From NCBI GenBank assembly GCA_032622095.1, contig CP136068.1:150607365-150671364 (forward strand): DNA of 64,000 nt. Direction: 5' to 3'. Of the stretch, positions 1 to 11,933 are shown one piece after another. Source of the stretch: Siphonodentalium dalli. Its lineage: Eukaryota > Mollusca > Scaphopoda > Gadilida > Siphonodentaliidae. The position numbers and the translations under genes were made by a program. Within the stretch, counting starts at the first letter, position 1; every line of letters starts with the position of its first letter. The notes beneath the pieces were generated by a model. That model was not told the origin of the DNA. It did not search any database and was given only the letters and a program-made list of their open reading frames with translations.

Positions 1-903
1 TTATTGTGGGACTCTCTTCGAAACGACATCTACCTGATTCAGACAACTGACTTTAAGACATCCATTTGCTTTTTTTTTGCTATGCAAATAGAAGGAATGT
101 TAGAACTCAACCAGTGAAAGGAACACTCACACAAACCACATCATGTAGCTTCATTATACAACTGTAGATTGTTTTTTATTGTTATGTTTTTAAAGAAATA
201 CAGTTGGTTCGGCAATTGCTTTCTTATGAATTAAAACCACCCTTCTAGATGACTGAGTCGCAATTAAATTTTTCAATTCGCAAAACAAGAAACTTATATT
301 ATTTCCTGTGCGTACCTGGAATGTATAAAGGAACATCCATGCGTAATTTTTGACAATTAGTTTAACATTACCACCTGCGTTATTGTTATGAGAAAAATTA
401 ACCGTAATCTCTAATATGGTCCCCTATTCACCAGGACATGGAACGTAACTGCAATACATTACAACACATCCGCCTAATACAAAACACGGTCGGGTACCAG
501 ATAATAGAATAGAGGTTTGTTGTGGTGCGATATTTTTGCTTGCCAATTATTAAGGTGCCAATAGACGAGTTACACCACATTCGCTATAATCTGTGGACCA
601 CTTTTGTTGTTTTATATTGTTGTATTGGGGGGCTCTTAGTCATATGTCCTCGCAAAATCCACTACAAACCGCAGGCGGATAATAAAACCTGGGCATATTC
701 TCTTTTCGTGTATGCATCTGGTCAAAGCGATATCTTCGTTAATCTGTATTCAAGTATACCTTCCATGTGTTCTCATTACTAAGTTTGAACGTCAACTTCA
801 AGTGGTCCAGCAACTGCCTTGTCAACATCAGTTATGCGAGCTGGTAATCTCAAAATTACTGATTATTGTTATATTATATCGCTAATGTGAATTTTCTTTA
901 AAG
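1..903 (+). other. Copy A intron preceding exon 904-972
   Basis: I see no exon here. Blocks at about 65-400 align with 62550-62885, the intron upstream of the equivalent copy B exon, including a shared stretch around TTGGTTCGGCAATTGCTTTC. This confirms that the region belongs to the duplicated gene unit. Confidence 0.7.
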
Positions 904-972
904 GACCTAGTTCCGGAGTACTACAGGGCGATACATATGTTTGCGAAGGCGATACTTGGGAGTCCATATAGG
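904..972 (+). CDS. BBOX1: Copy A exon equivalent to copy B exon 11
   Basis: The exon has 69 nt in phase 0 at both ends, between a ttctttaaag acceptor and a gtatgt donor. It encodes a helix-like segment containing LVPEYYRAIHMFAKAI. The copy B exon at 63160-63228 is the same length with 5 nucleotide and 3 residue differences (D/E, I/L, G/Q). It matches the human BBOX1 stretch around VQPFYAALKEF. Confidence 0.92.
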
Positions 973-3900
973 GTATGTAGCTACATGTAACTAGGTAACA
1001 TACATGATACTGTTGTTTGTGTGAAAAATAAGATATTTACAGACGGGGCCCTATGCTATTAGCTATGATAACCCGACAAAAGATATTAGCCAGGTATAGG
1101 CTCGCGTATATCTATATCATATAACGTGCATTACCAGGGTATTGCTATGGAGATGAACGTGACGGGAAAAGGCACATGCCAAACCTACATGTTATAGATA
1201 TCGGCCAATGTCTAGTTAAACGTGTAAATATCCAGAATTTGGTGACAAGCCGGCCACAATGCGACCACCGATAGCGTTAATTTGATGCACACATGGTGTA
1301 GATCTCTCATACAGTTATTATTATTGTATTTTCTACAAATGTCATATGCTACACTTTTGACACAAATCTTCTGAACGTTTTGATCGTGTTGGCGTATGCG
1401 AAATGGTCACATGAGTCAGGAGGCGACATCCATTGGTAATGGCAATACACGTTAAACTTTTCTCATATATAAATATATATATACGGGTGGCTGAAAACGG
1501 CTAGTGTCCACTTGGCTAACTTATATACCTTCAAACAGGAATACATCTCCATTGAAGGAGATTCAGGCTACAACGGTAGTTTTCATCCTGCGATACCTTG
1601 TTTATGCATCATGGATATGAACATAGACAAACAAACACACATCGTGTTGGTCACGTGGTCATTGACATCGTCTGCAAGTGATGACTAGAACGTGTCATTC
1701 ATGTGTTATTTATTAGTTTACCATTCATAAAGAGGCATCAAATTGTCCACGAAAGTGAACCATGGAATTTAAACCAATGGAGGAAGGCAAGCAACATTTG
1801 ATTTAACCTACTTTAGATATTCAAATCATTATTGGAAGAGATTAACATTTAAGAAATGATTTTGATTTGATTGCGTTCCATAATTATGGATGCAAGTTGG
1901 TCTGATACATAAAAATGTCAGACCAACTTGCTTCCATACTGTATAGAAAGTAACAAAATCAATATCCATTACGTATATTTCCACTCAACCGAGTCAACTG
2001 GCAGATTAAAAGAGCATTACGAGCCCATTTCCAACGTTATGCTCGTGACTCAGCTTGATGCATAGCAAGTTGCGTCTACACAAAACTGGATGCAAGTTGG
2101 GGTCAGCGCGCGACGTCATGTGACATAATATCGACCAACCAACGTCATGCATGTATGTTTAACAATGCGAATGCAAGTGTGAATGTAAATATGAAAAATG
2201 TGTGTCATAAGCATACAGCATTCCGGTGTGCATACTTCATATCTTCTGATACAACACACCGGTATGAAACAACATGCCTGTTTTCAATTTTCCGGACAGA
2301 ATCGAGGTAAATACTCTTCATACAAGGAACGCTCTATATTATTTCCTCAAATAAATTTATGACTGTCCGCGACCAAAACGTCCGTAACACTCATCAAATG
2401 ATAGCAATTGTCTAACTTGACTGGTCGAGTCGGCCCATGTGGCACGTCCGAGCACTACGGCGGTACCTCATCTAATTTAAAGAATTTACAAGCTTATAAT
2501 ATATCTTCGATGGCGCAAATAGATCGAAACTTCCAAACCACAAACTCATAGTTGCGACGATTAGCACCAGAAAGGCTAACAATTATTTAATGTGGTGATC
2601 TGGGAGATCAAGCCAAACAGTTTGGCAAAATAACGTCAGCTGAGTTTTGTTTTTATTATAGAAGCAGTATAGACTGAGACCAGGCGACACAATATGCATG
2701 AACAACCGACGACTGACACATGGTCGAGAGGCATTTAAACTCAATGGTGGAGAGCGCCACCTACAGGTAAATACTGCTACCACACACCCTTCGTTTTATT
2801 TTAAAGGCACATGTAAATGTTGAGCCACGAATAAACTAAACCACCTTTCTACGGGTATCCCAGAAAGACGCAAGAAGTTATTACAACTTGAACACGGTGT
2901 TTGGGTCCCGCAAAACAACAGCCATGTCCACGGCATGGAACAGAAAAGAGCGTTCCTTGTTAGCTATCTCTGATATGGTAGAAATAAAGAGCGTTTGTTA
3001 CACTTCTGTGCTAAAATTTGAAAACAGTTGGAAAATGGCTGTGACCATGGCACGTACTGTTCACAGCTAATGAAGCCAGTATATCATTATTTTGTGTATT
3101 TATCAACATATCTTGTACCTCCTTCCATATTACGTAGACACAATTTGGAAGCTCGAATGGGCCATGCCCGTTTGAAGTGATGTGAAACACGCCGGTAGGG
3201 TGATAAAATAGAAATGGAGAATAATCTTGTTCAAAGTAGTTATTTTTACAAATATTATATCTAAATTGACAACACACTCAGTCATTCTAATGTATTAATT
3301 AAATGCAGTGACTCTCGGTGGTTAAATCGTTTTCGTTAGTTTATTGTCGATAGATGCGTCCCGAATTGCGTAGTACATATTTACAATTGAGAGTAGTTCA
3401 GAAGATGTTTTCTATGGAGTGGTACGGTCGATTTGCTTCAGATTTTCAACTGTGTTGGTAGAATGTTGCATTCCTCAAATTGGCATAGTGGCTGAATACT
3501 AATCAGTTTCACGCACCCGAACAAGTACATAATATATATTTAAACTCTCAATCAATATGTAAGGGCTTCACGTTATCCGGATTTTATTTCCGAATACGAT
3601 ACTGAAAATAATATCGCGGTATGACTAAGAACTTGAGTAGAATTGTTTGAGCATGATACTAGTAAGAAGCAGGAATCGTTATATAATTATTGATTTGATA
3701 TACTTGGCAATATGTTGCATTAATTTGCTGATAATAATATGAACATGTATATAAAATAAATAATTAAGATAAATTATCATGAGTTTCGTTGTTTAAAAAC
3801 GTATATTTCTAAGTGACTGACGTCATCGGAAATTGCCGACCAACTGCGGGTCACTTATGACATTAAATATCAGTAACTCTCGCATATGTAAATAATAACG

Positions 3901-4713
3901 ACACATGCATGCGTATTGTATTCATATTTTATTTTATTACCACTTTAGAATAACTAGATTAGTAGAATAACAGTATTTTACCCACGCGATAAGATTCCAT
4001 AATTTGGAGGCGAAGTTGACCGGAAGCGGGCGGCGGGCGTTAATGAAGCTTTGTTTTCATTAACCTCCACCACCCGCTTCCTGTTAAGTCACCGATCACG
4101 TGAATAACACGAGGGCGGAGTGGTAATGATAGTAATAACATGATTTTGTCCGGCGTCATGGTTTATTAAGGCCCCTCCAGGAATGATTAACAGCCAATGG
4201 GCCTATTAATGCCGTGCTTTTTGCGAGAGAAACGAAACAACACTCAACTTGAATTTTCTCTGACACAAAGCGTGTTCTGTGAATAATATCGCATCCGTAT
4301 CATCATCATGCTATACTATTAGTATATTCTTGAGAAAATTATCATAAATTGATAAAAGTTATTTCTAATTTATAACCTACTAACAGGGTTACCTGGCGGT
4401 GCCCATGTTAAACTGATGTGAGACCCTCTGTGGATATTTGGTGGGAATAGAGAATACTCTTGCTCTCAAAGTATTCTCATAAATTGTATATCCAAATGGT
4501 ATCACAAAACATGATTCTTATAAGTAGTGGCTCACCTTGTCAGGTCGGAGCGATTATCATTTGTTTATCGCGTTTAATCCGTCCCACCAATAAAGAAGTA
4601 TTTATTTATTTACAACTGCGTATACTTCAGACGTTATAGCATGGACCATGAACATTATAAACACATTAGTTCGAAAAAATAAAAGACGACAATGGTGTTT
4701 TTCATAGAGATGT

Positions 4714-4757
<44 letters not shown>

Positions 4758-7700
4758 ATCAATATAGTTTATCATATCTTCATGAAGATACAGACGTTTT
4801 AAAGATATGTCCAGGTGCTCCTCTGTTCTGGTGCTATATACTGGCTAATCATTTTAAGTTTAAACGAATTGATGTTATGCACGTATAATAGCTACATGTG
4901 CCCGGCACAGCGGGATTTGAGTTGTTTATGTTAGGCCATGAGTCTGTTCTAAAAAATGAAAGAAATCCTCTGTATCGGGCAGATATACCCGTGTCAGATG
5001 TCAATATTGGAGGATCCTGAAAAGTCATGTGCTACGGACTGCGTTTTCCTTTATCTCAGAAGTAACCATATTTGACGGCACACTGTGACCACTATTTTTG
5101 AACAGGCCTGCTTTTTGTGGAAACTATATTGAATGGGACAGATTCAATCGTGTTATAATATATACATGAGCCATTCTAATATGCAATCCTCTGACGATTC
5201 AAGGTCCCTCAGTTTGAATGAATATATGTATCTCTTAAAAGGGGTACTGTACCCTATATTTGACAATTTATGGGACCATCTCCTTTTATACTCAACAGAA
5301 TATATGTAACAAATGAATGAATTTGAGCCGTGGATTAGTGCAAAATACTCTCGTGTGCTCTATGAACGATGCAAATAACATGTTAATTATAATTAAAATG
5401 AATAAATGGCTGGAGTCATAAATTCATTTTCATTATAATTGCCATAATTGCCATAATTGCGCATGAGTGTATTTTTCACTCACCCATGGCTCAAATTAAT
5501 TCATTTGTTGCATATATTATGTTGAGTATAAAAGGAGATGGTCCCATAAATGGTCAAATTTAGGGTACAGTACCCCTTTAAATAGATTGATATAAATATA
5601 CGTGTAATGCTTTCTTCTATGTATCTGTGTTGCTAGATCATAATATGAATGCCCTGAATTCCATCCCCATATACATATGACAGTTGAGAAGATATAATTG
5701 TTCAAGTGACTTAATTCGGTCATCATCTGTCGAGATTGTGAAATTGAAATGCAAAAAACTCCTTAGAATGACACGAAGGTGGCCTGGGAGATCACTATAT
5801 ATAACTTCGTTGGATATCGGCGAATTGAACAATCTTATAAATGCTAGTGAATCTCCTCTCGCCATCCATGACCCAAACGACCCCAAATGTGATTTATTCA
5901 TCATATCATTAGAGAAGAACCTGCATGAATTTGTTAGAATCAGTGCTAAATATATTTGTATCAACTTTGGTGCAACTCCCCTCATGCATGACTGACGACT
6001 TGAACCGCGCCACTTTTATCACATTTAAACCACGTCTATTAGACTCATGCATGCATTATATAATGGAGATGATTATATATAAGTTTGGAGGTAATCGGCA
6101 ACTAAACAAATTCTTTTCATAGTTATACCCCCCCCCCCATCTCTCACCCAAACGGCACCAATTTCGCGTCTTTAAATCACACGTTTATATTCCTCGTATC
6201 ACGGAGAAGAATAATATATTAATTTGGTCGATATCTGTGCTAAAAATAGCCCCTCCCCTGACATCAACAACGTCACTTTAGAAAATTTTAACCCGCACCA
6301 TTATCTTACTCGTAAAAAGTTACTCCTGTTAGAACGCCTTGGTGCCATCTCGATTGTACCCTTAACGTTATATATAGAACACAGACAGATCTTCGCTAAT
6401 ATTTGATTCATTGTATCATTTGAGAAGAACGTGTATGAGTTTGATAGTAATTGGCACTAAACATATTTTTATAAGTTTTTGGTGACCTTCCCGTCCCTAT
6501 TTCGGACTCAAGCGGCGCCACTTTTGACATCATTAAACCACACACTTAGACTCATTATAGAGATGACTATATATAAAATTTATGAAAATTGGCGAGTATA
6601 CAAATTCGTATCAAATTTAGGGCCACCATTGCATATATCTCACCCAAAAGGCACCAATTTGGCGCATTTAAACCACACGATTAGATTATTCGTATCACGG
6701 AGAAGAATATGTATCAATCAGGTGGAAATCGGCGCTAAACAATTTGTTTATCAATGTGTGTGTCCCTCTCACCCTCTAGGCACCACTGACTCGAATGGCC
6801 ACACTTTTGGCATCTTTAAACCACACAATTAGACTCCTGATATCATGGAGATTATTATTTGTAAGTTTTGTGCTAATCCGCGACTAAACAAATTTTTATC
6901 AAATTTAGTGCCCACCCCACCCCACCCACCCCCATCTCGCACCAAAGCGGCACATATTTGACGTCTTTAAAATCACACAATTAGATTCCTCATATCATGG
7001 ATAAGAATGTGTATCAATTTGGTGGAAATTGGCGCTGAAAATATTGTGTATCAATTTTGGTGCCCCTCTCCCTTTCAGTGCACCCCTGACTCGAATGACG
7101 CTACTTTTGACAGCTTTAAGCCACGCCATTAGACACCTCATACCATGGGCATGAATTTGTATAAGTTCGTGGCAATCGGCGACTAAACCAATTCTTATCA
7201 GATTTAGTACCCACCCACCACCCCCCCCCCCAAATCTCTCATCCTAACGACACCAATTTTGGGTCTTTAAATCACACAATAAGATTCCTTGTATCATGGA
7301 GAAGATCTCAGAAGAATGTGCATCAATTTGGTGGAATTCGGCGCTAAATATTTTGATAAATTTTGGTGCCCCTCTCCCCTTCCGGGCATCCCTGACGCGA
7401 ACGGCGCGACTTTTGACATATTTAAACCCCACCATTAGATTCCTAATATTATGGGGATGATTGAAGTTTGGTGGCAATCGGCGACAATTGTTTTGTCTGC
7501 CCCTCCCCTTTTCTGCCCCTGACAAAAACAGCGTCACTTTAGAAAATTCTAACCCTCGCCATTATCTTTCTCGTAAAAAGCTACCCATATTAGACCCCTT
7601 TTGTGCCATCTAGGTGGTCCCCTGTGAATTTATATAGAACACAGACAGACAGACAGACAGACAGACATTCGCAAATATAGATATAGACACCGAAGGCCGC

Positions 7701-7952
7701 CCGTCCCTTTAAAGTCTTACTGTCAGTCGTCGTTAATTCCGCAGACATATGTAAATAACAATGCGATTTTAAAGATAGCCCATGATATTGCATGGATTTT
7801 GAGGACTGACATGTCATCACTGATGTTATTTGTACTCATTACAGGGAATGTACGTATCCATCGATGATTTCAAGAGCAAGTTGCGCTATCTTCTATCATC
7901 TTTGAATGAGAAGGGAACAGTGAAGAGAACAGGAGCTAACGACTGGTGCTAA
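904..7952 (+). CDS. BBOX1: Gamma-butyrobetaine dioxygenase-like protein, copy A (3' part: last three coding exons)
   Basis: This family hydroxylates gamma-butyrobetaine to L-carnitine in the cytosol using Fe(II), 2-oxoglutarate and O2. Only the C-terminal 93 codons are in the window, as join(904-972, 2662-2766, 7845-7952), all phase 0 with GT-AG introns of 1689 and 5078 bp. The last part of the double-stranded beta-helix is visible: RRLTHGR (second iron-binding His, human His347), ERHLQ with the 2-oxoglutarate-binding Arg (human Arg360), and GMY, whose Tyr matches the aromatic-cage Tyr366. After SKLRYL there is a short tail ending in DWC and two stop codons, TAA TAG. Earlier exons lie left of the window. 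Copy B downstream is its paralogue. The exact substrate is unproven, because invertebrate BBOX-like duplicates may have diverged. Trimethyllysine dioxygenase is the alternative family. Confidence 0.9.
973..2661 (+). other. Copy A intron 11, partly conserved with copy B
   Basis: The stretch from the exon to about 1710 aligns in blocks with 63229-64000: the start of the intron, the ATAGATATCGGCCAA block, and the last blocks around CTACAACGGTAGTTTTCAT and TTTATGCATCATG. A hairpin with 20-bp arms lies at 1887-1906 and 1918-1937. No coding sequence is seen. Confidence 0.7.
2662..2766 (+). CDS. BBOX1: Copy A penultimate exon with second iron His and 2-oxoglutarate Arg
   Basis: The exon has 105 nt (35 codons), phase 0, with acceptor tttttattatag and donor gtaaat. 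It encodes LRPGDTICMNNRRLTHGR followed by a short loop and GGERHLQ. His of THGR corresponds to the distal iron His of the facial triad. Arg of ERHLQ corresponds to the 2-oxoglutarate carboxylate Arg. The His-to-Arg loop is one residue shorter than in human BBOX1. It joins in frame to the terminal exon at 7845. Confidence 0.93.
3175..3560 (+). repeat. Dispersed repeat, family R1, copy 1
   Basis: The sequence aligns over several hundred bases with 19556-20000, for example around AAATAGAAATGGAGAAT and TTTCACGCACCCGAA. A third, partial copy interrupts the minisatellite at 21.9 kb. It has no coding capacity, and its transposon class is not recognised. Confidence 0.65.
4013..4088. repeat. GC-rich imperfect hairpin
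   Basis: The left arm contains GGAAGCGGGCGG...GTTAATGAA. The right arm returns as TTCATTAACCTCC...CCGCTTCC, around a short loop. It lies within the last intron of copy A and has no recognised function. Confidence 0.5.
4711..4759. repeat. (ATCA)n microsatellite
   Basis: About twelve near-perfect tandem ATCA units with one substitution (ATCG) near the end. Confidence 0.9.
5235..5581. mobile_element. TTAA-flanked MITE, family D, copy 1
   Basis: The element has terminal inverted repeats of roughly 95 bp beginning AAGGGGTACTGTACCC and ending GGGTACAGTACCCCTT, bordered by TTAA on both sides. The arms contain TTTATGGGACCATCTCCTTT. It is non-coding. Further copies lie at 25188-25455 and 44963-45563. 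TTAA targets suggest piggyBac-type mobilisation, but the termini do not settle the superfamily. Confidence 0.8.
5900..7640 (+). repeat. ~300-bp tandem repeat in last intron of copy A
   Basis: The array has degenerate units carrying TAAGTTTGGTGGCAATCGGC, GACTAAACAAATTCTTATCA, a poly-C stretch and CATCTCTCACCCAAACGGCA. Equivalent points fall at about 6637, 6930 and 7232, giving a period near 295-300 bp. An earlier unit at about 6138 is followed by a longer interval. Small open frames inside are by-products of the repeat. A detached partial copy lies at 30330-30790. Confidence 0.75.
7641..7668. repeat. (ACAG)n microsatellite
   Basis: A short ACAGACAG run at the end of the 300-bp tandem array. 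The same junction (AACACAGACAGAC then ATTCGCAAATATAGATATAG) recurs at 30753-30785, so it is part of the repeat family. Confidence 0.8.
7845..7952 (+). CDS. BBOX1: Copy A terminal coding exon and stop
   Basis: The acceptor is actcattacag, followed by GGA ATG TAC in phase 0. The exon encodes GMYVSIDDFKSKLRYL, aligning with human GAYADWDVVMSRLRIL, then a tail of about 20 residues ending ANDWC and TAA at 7950-7952. The human Asp-Trp-Asp after the cage Tyr is replaced by Ser-Ile-Asp. Confidence 0.9.
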   Translation, partial: GMYVSIDDFKSKLRYLLSSLNEKGTVKRTGANDWC

Positions 7953-8247
7953 TAGATACCCGAATTAATGGACTGGCTCAACAAAGATCACTGTGCACGG
8001 AATATTGAGAAAGTTCTAGAACATATACAATGTGTTTCATGTGCTATTCCATTATGTCAGTTTGAAACGTGTGTTGTATATCGTCGGTGACATTGTCTGC
8101 ACTATTATAAATTTCAGCCGAAAATGCAGCCCTGCACTATAAATAGGACTGCACTATTATTCGGCATGATACCAGGCCTCCCAAATCTATATAATAATCG
8201 ACTATTCTGTATCCATCCCGGCCATGGTTGTGATAATTATTCCGGCA

Positions 8248-8253
8248 AATAAA
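8248..8253 (+). promoter_or_regulatory. Candidate polyadenylation signal of copy A
   Basis: AATAAA lies 296 nt after the copy A stop codon and is the first canonical hexamer I see downstream of it. This implies a 3' UTR of roughly 310-330 nt. It is not supported by transcript data. Confidence 0.45.
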
Positions 8254-8463
8254 ATGAACATTATTTATCTAAATAAACAAATAATACCATATGAACGAAA
8301 ACTGCGAACAAAATATCTCAACAGTCCAGTCTAGTTGGCGAACAACCATACCATATTTCATCGACGTCAGACAGGTGGAGTCTAAACAAACAGACGGACG
8401 GATGACCAGAGTCGTCGGTCGCATACAATACAGTATACCCACACATGTTTGCGGTCATAAAGG

Positions 8464-8910
8464 GGCTACAAGAAAACCATAATCAGAAATGGTAACGCCC
8501 TGAAGATCATATTATTAGCCATAAATATAAATTATAACATAAAATATATTGGTTACATGAATGCACCGCCTCAGAATTCCGTTAAAACAACCAATCGTTC
8601 AAATTATTACAAAAAATTACGGCTTATTACTACGGATTTCTCATTCACCACACCATAAAGCTTCTAAATGCGGATCAAAAATTGGAGGCATTGTGTTTCC
8701 GCCATAAAATCTTCAAGAGTGCATGGCCCAGCCGTTGTTCATACCTAAACGTCGAAAGCAGTTAACGCGGTCATAATAGTTACATACTGCAATCATAAGA
8801 CATCCAGCGAATACACACCCCACGAAAACCCGAAATGTGTTGTCCTGCGAGATATCCCATCGCTATAGCTCAATTTGACACGGCCAGATTAGCCTTCCTA
8901 TACAATATCC
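8464..8910 (+). repeat. Dispersed repeat, family R2, copy 1
   Basis: The sequence aligns with 49649-50110 and again with 50630-50690: GGTAACGCCCTGAAGATCAT, TTTCTCATTCACCACACCA, CAGTTAACGCGGTCATA and GAAATGTGTTGT. The second copy is interrupted by about 520 bp. The repeat is non-coding. Confidence 0.7.
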
Positions 8911-8940
8911 TAAAACAATAAAGTTTCTCAAATCATCGGC

Positions 8941-9450
8941 ATAGTCAATAGAACTTTCACGAGCTTGTACATCGACACTTTCTAATCGCTCAACATAAGC
9001 ATGGTCAGACCTATCATCGAGCCCACATCACACATATCAAAGCATTGTGTTAGAGAAATACAAAGCAAGGCAACGAAACTAGTTCGTCAAATCAAAACTC
9101 TATGCTACCGAGACCGAATGATAAGACTCAATCTGATGTCTTTAAAATATCGAAGATTAAGAGGAGATCTAATTGAGGTACATGTATATACACTTTTGAA
9201 TTGTCATTACAATATCAATGCCTGTGACCTATTAGAAAGACATTCATCAGGAAGAACAAGTGGACATAATACAAAGCTACAGATGCCCATTGTTAACAAG
9301 GCCATAGGAATATATTTCTTCACGCAGAGGGTGGTAAATAGCTGGAACTCTCTGCCAGACTTCTCTGTTGATGCTCCAACACTCGATCAATTCAAAATAT
9401 ACATAGACTCATTTTTCTATTATATAAAATACGTGTTCGACGACAAGTAA
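8941..9450 (+). pseudogene. Non-LTR retrotransposon (LINE) reverse transcriptase C-terminus, decayed
   Basis: The translation shows hallmarks of the 3' end of a LINE ORF2: MVRPIIE, IQSKATKLVRQIK, MSLKYRRLRGDLIEVH and the signature FFTQRVVNSWNSLP before a Phe-rich tail and stop. The reading frame continues upstream of the ATG at 9001 (NRTFTSLYIDTF) but is broken by a stop at about 8980. Relative to related elements a block between MVRPIIE and IQSKA is missing. It is a 5'-truncated dead copy. Clade is uncertain (CR1/Jockey-like). Confidence 0.8.
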
Positions 9451-9560
9451 TATGTTCAAGTGACTCACAAGTAAATATCGAATGACGAAACATATATTTG
9501 TGAACAAACATTGCAAATAATGTTATTGGGACGAAACGTCGCAAGACTTGTTCCGTGTTA

Positions 9561-9597
9561 TGATGATGATGATGGTGATGATGATGATGATGATGGT
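9561..9597. repeat. (GAT)n microsatellite
   Basis: A GATGAT run with two GGT interruptions, just downstream of the LINE fragment. Confidence 0.85.
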
Positions 9598-9647
9598 ATG
9601 ATTGATAGAACAAATCACTATTATGATGATCGTTTAGTTATTTGTTT

Positions 9648-9995
9648 AAAATACGTATCAATTGAAATATACGCACCGTTCCCTCATTAAAACCGATCAG
9701 CACCAATTAACGAACCAGCTGTATGATGCCTGTATCCGACTAACCTCTTTAAAATACGTATCAATTGAGATATACGCACCCGTTCCCTCATTAAAATCAA
9801 CAAATTTCGACCATTTATGGGACTTCCGCGAATTCGGCATCTTCGCAAATTTACCTCCGCAAATTTACCTCCGCAAATAGGGGACCTACTGCAAACTTAC
9901 ACACCGATCAGCACCTAATTAACGAACCGGTGGATGACTCGGCTGTCTCAGACTACTACACTCTTCAAAATAAGTATCAATTGATATACGCATTT
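9648..9995 (+). repeat. Degenerate local tandem repeat
   Basis: The block AAAATACGTATCAATTGA followed by ATACGCACC and CCCTCATTAAAA occurs at about 9648 and 9749. A related block (AAATAAGTATCAATTGATAT) occurs near 9968. A second motif, GATCAGCACC..AATTAACGAACC, occurs near 9695 and 9907. The period is irregular (100-210 bp). Confidence 0.6.
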
Positions 9996-10283
9996 TACAA
10001 ATTATATTTTTCATTTCTTCTATTTGTAATTGGCATAGCTTATCACAAACCAAAATCAACGACAATAAACGAAATTGAAATTCCAACTACACCTTTTACC
10101 GGACTCGGGGTCGCACTACAATTTTTAATGCGTCCCAAAACAATCGGAAAACCCATTATCTATAAATAAAACGCCCTGCGAACCATAGCTATCTAGAATC
10201 TCTAGGACAGTATACACACGAGGGCGTTAATAAAATGAAGGTATAAATTGATACACCAATAGCGTAAGTTGGGGAACGCTATA

Positions 10284-10747
10284 TGTGACCCGCCATATCA
10301 AATCCAGTCGTAAGTCGGGATTTTTTTTACCCTGTGCCAATGCATTCTCTTATATATGCGAGTCGACCATAGGTCGCCTCGCATATATAAGAGAATGCAT
10401 TGGCCTAACAATTTTTTACAATTTTAATAATATTTTCTTGTATTCTTTAACAATTTTATAATTTCACCCATATACAGAGCCCCAGACAAACATGAGCAGA
10501 CGACACTCTTCTATATGCTTCTATATATGTGTGGGGCTCCCTGCAGGGTAATGGGTGTTTTTTTATTTTATGTCCTAAAAATTGTAAGAAACATTTATTT
10601 AAAAAAAAAGGATAAAAAATTGTTAGGCCAATGCATTCTCTTTTATATGCGAGGCGACCTATGGTCGACTCGCATATATAAGAGAATTCATTGGCACAGG
10701 GTAAACAAAATCCCGCCTTACGACTAAATTTGATATGGCGCGTCACA
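10284..10747. mobile_element. Palindromic TA-flanked MITE, family P1, copy 1
   Basis: The ends are inverted repeats beginning TGTGACCCGCCATATCAAAT, extending through CAGTCGTAAG to CCCTGTGCCAATGC. The 5' flank is TA and the 3' flank a mutated TG. Inside each terminal repeat sits a further near-perfect palindrome of about 65 bp (CCAATGCATTCTC... centred on GACCATAGGTC). The middle contains CCCTGCAGGG. There is no transposase. TA targets suggest Tc1/mariner-type mobilisation. Confidence 0.85.
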
Positions 10748-11084
10748 TGTTATATGGTGGACTATGTTATGTCATGCGGTCGAAAGCAGTATACCCACCA
10801 TCTATCGGTAATGGCAGCTGCTGTTCGTTGATATAACATGACTAAGTATTTTATAAATGAGTATTATTATTATTATTATTATTATATATACATTTAAAAC
10901 GCATTCCACAATAAATTTGTTTCAATGCGCGTACATCGAGTGGTTAACAAATCGAAATATTTAAAAGACACATGAGCAACAAAGATAAAAAAGTGTAGCT
11001 GATAACAGACAAGTTCAAATTGTCATAAGATAAAAAGATGACTTGAGATAAAAATTAACCTGATGAAATAAGATCAATATTGTT

Positions 11085-11880
11085 CTAAAGAAACTCGGAT
11101 AAAAAGTATTGGTGTAGTTGTGAACTGAAACATATTTTAAAAAGGTGAGTTTTCAATGCCTTCTTAAAGTCACCAATGTCACTCAACTTGCGCACGTCAT
11201 CAGGTAGAGAATTCCAAACGTCAATACTTGTTTTTTGAAAACATTTGTGTCCATAATTCACATTGGTAAGATTGATCTGCTTTACACCCTGTCCTCGAAC
11301 AGAAGAACGGGTAGGCATGCCTGTGGTTCTAACATAGCTTTGGAACATATTGTTAATATAACTTGGTACAACACCATTTAAAGATTTGAAAACAAACATC
11401 GCACATTTGAAAGTCCTTCTGTAAATGAATGTCATCATGTGTAGGTCTTTTAAAACTGCTGATATATGAGAGTAGAGCGGAATGTTTTTGATGAGGCGCG
11501 CACAATTATGTAACAGCAAGTTGAGTTTCGTTACATTTGCTTGTGATATAATAGTTAGAAGTGAATTTAGATTGTCAATGCGAGAAACAACTAGTGTCAG
11601 TACAGCACGCTTCATGGCTCGTTCGCGGAGGTATGAGCGGACTCGCCGAAGATATCTAAGATGGAAATATCCTGACTTTAGTATAGATGACACCGTTTGT
11701 TTCATCGAAATAACTACCAAGGTTACGAAGTGAGACACATGCATTTATTGTTGTGTCTCCCAACTTTATAGAAAAATTTGTCATCACATTGTACTTTGCG
11801 TAGCTCCTTCAAAGAATGTTTTGATCCCATGACAATAAATTCTGATTTAGTAAATTGTGTCACGTTATTGTTATAACTAA
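11085..11880 (-). pseudogene. LINE reverse transcriptase C-terminus (L2/CR1-like), minus strand
   Basis: On the minus strand an open frame of 219 codons (11744-11085) reads SSILKSGYFHLRYLRRVRSY, LTLVVSRIDNLNSLL, LHNCARLIKNIPLYSHIS, FKCAMFVFKSLNGVVPSYI and CFQKTSIDVWNSLPDDVRKL. This is the thumb and C-terminal region typical of L2/CR1-group LINEs. Upstream in another frame (about 11745-11880), EFIVMGSKHSL and VQCDDKFFYKVG continue the same protein, so at least one frameshift is present. The fragment ends where the TCTCGTTATAACGAGA array begins. Confidence 0.85.
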
Positions 11881-11933
11881 TTATGTTATGTATTAGATGT
11901 GGTTGAAGAGATATCCGAAATATTGTTTTTATC

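Noticed and set aside
5684-6832. Several overlapping open frames of 60-117 codons
   Set aside because: They track the 300-bp tandem repeat unit and vary with its degeneration; products of the repeat, not proteins.
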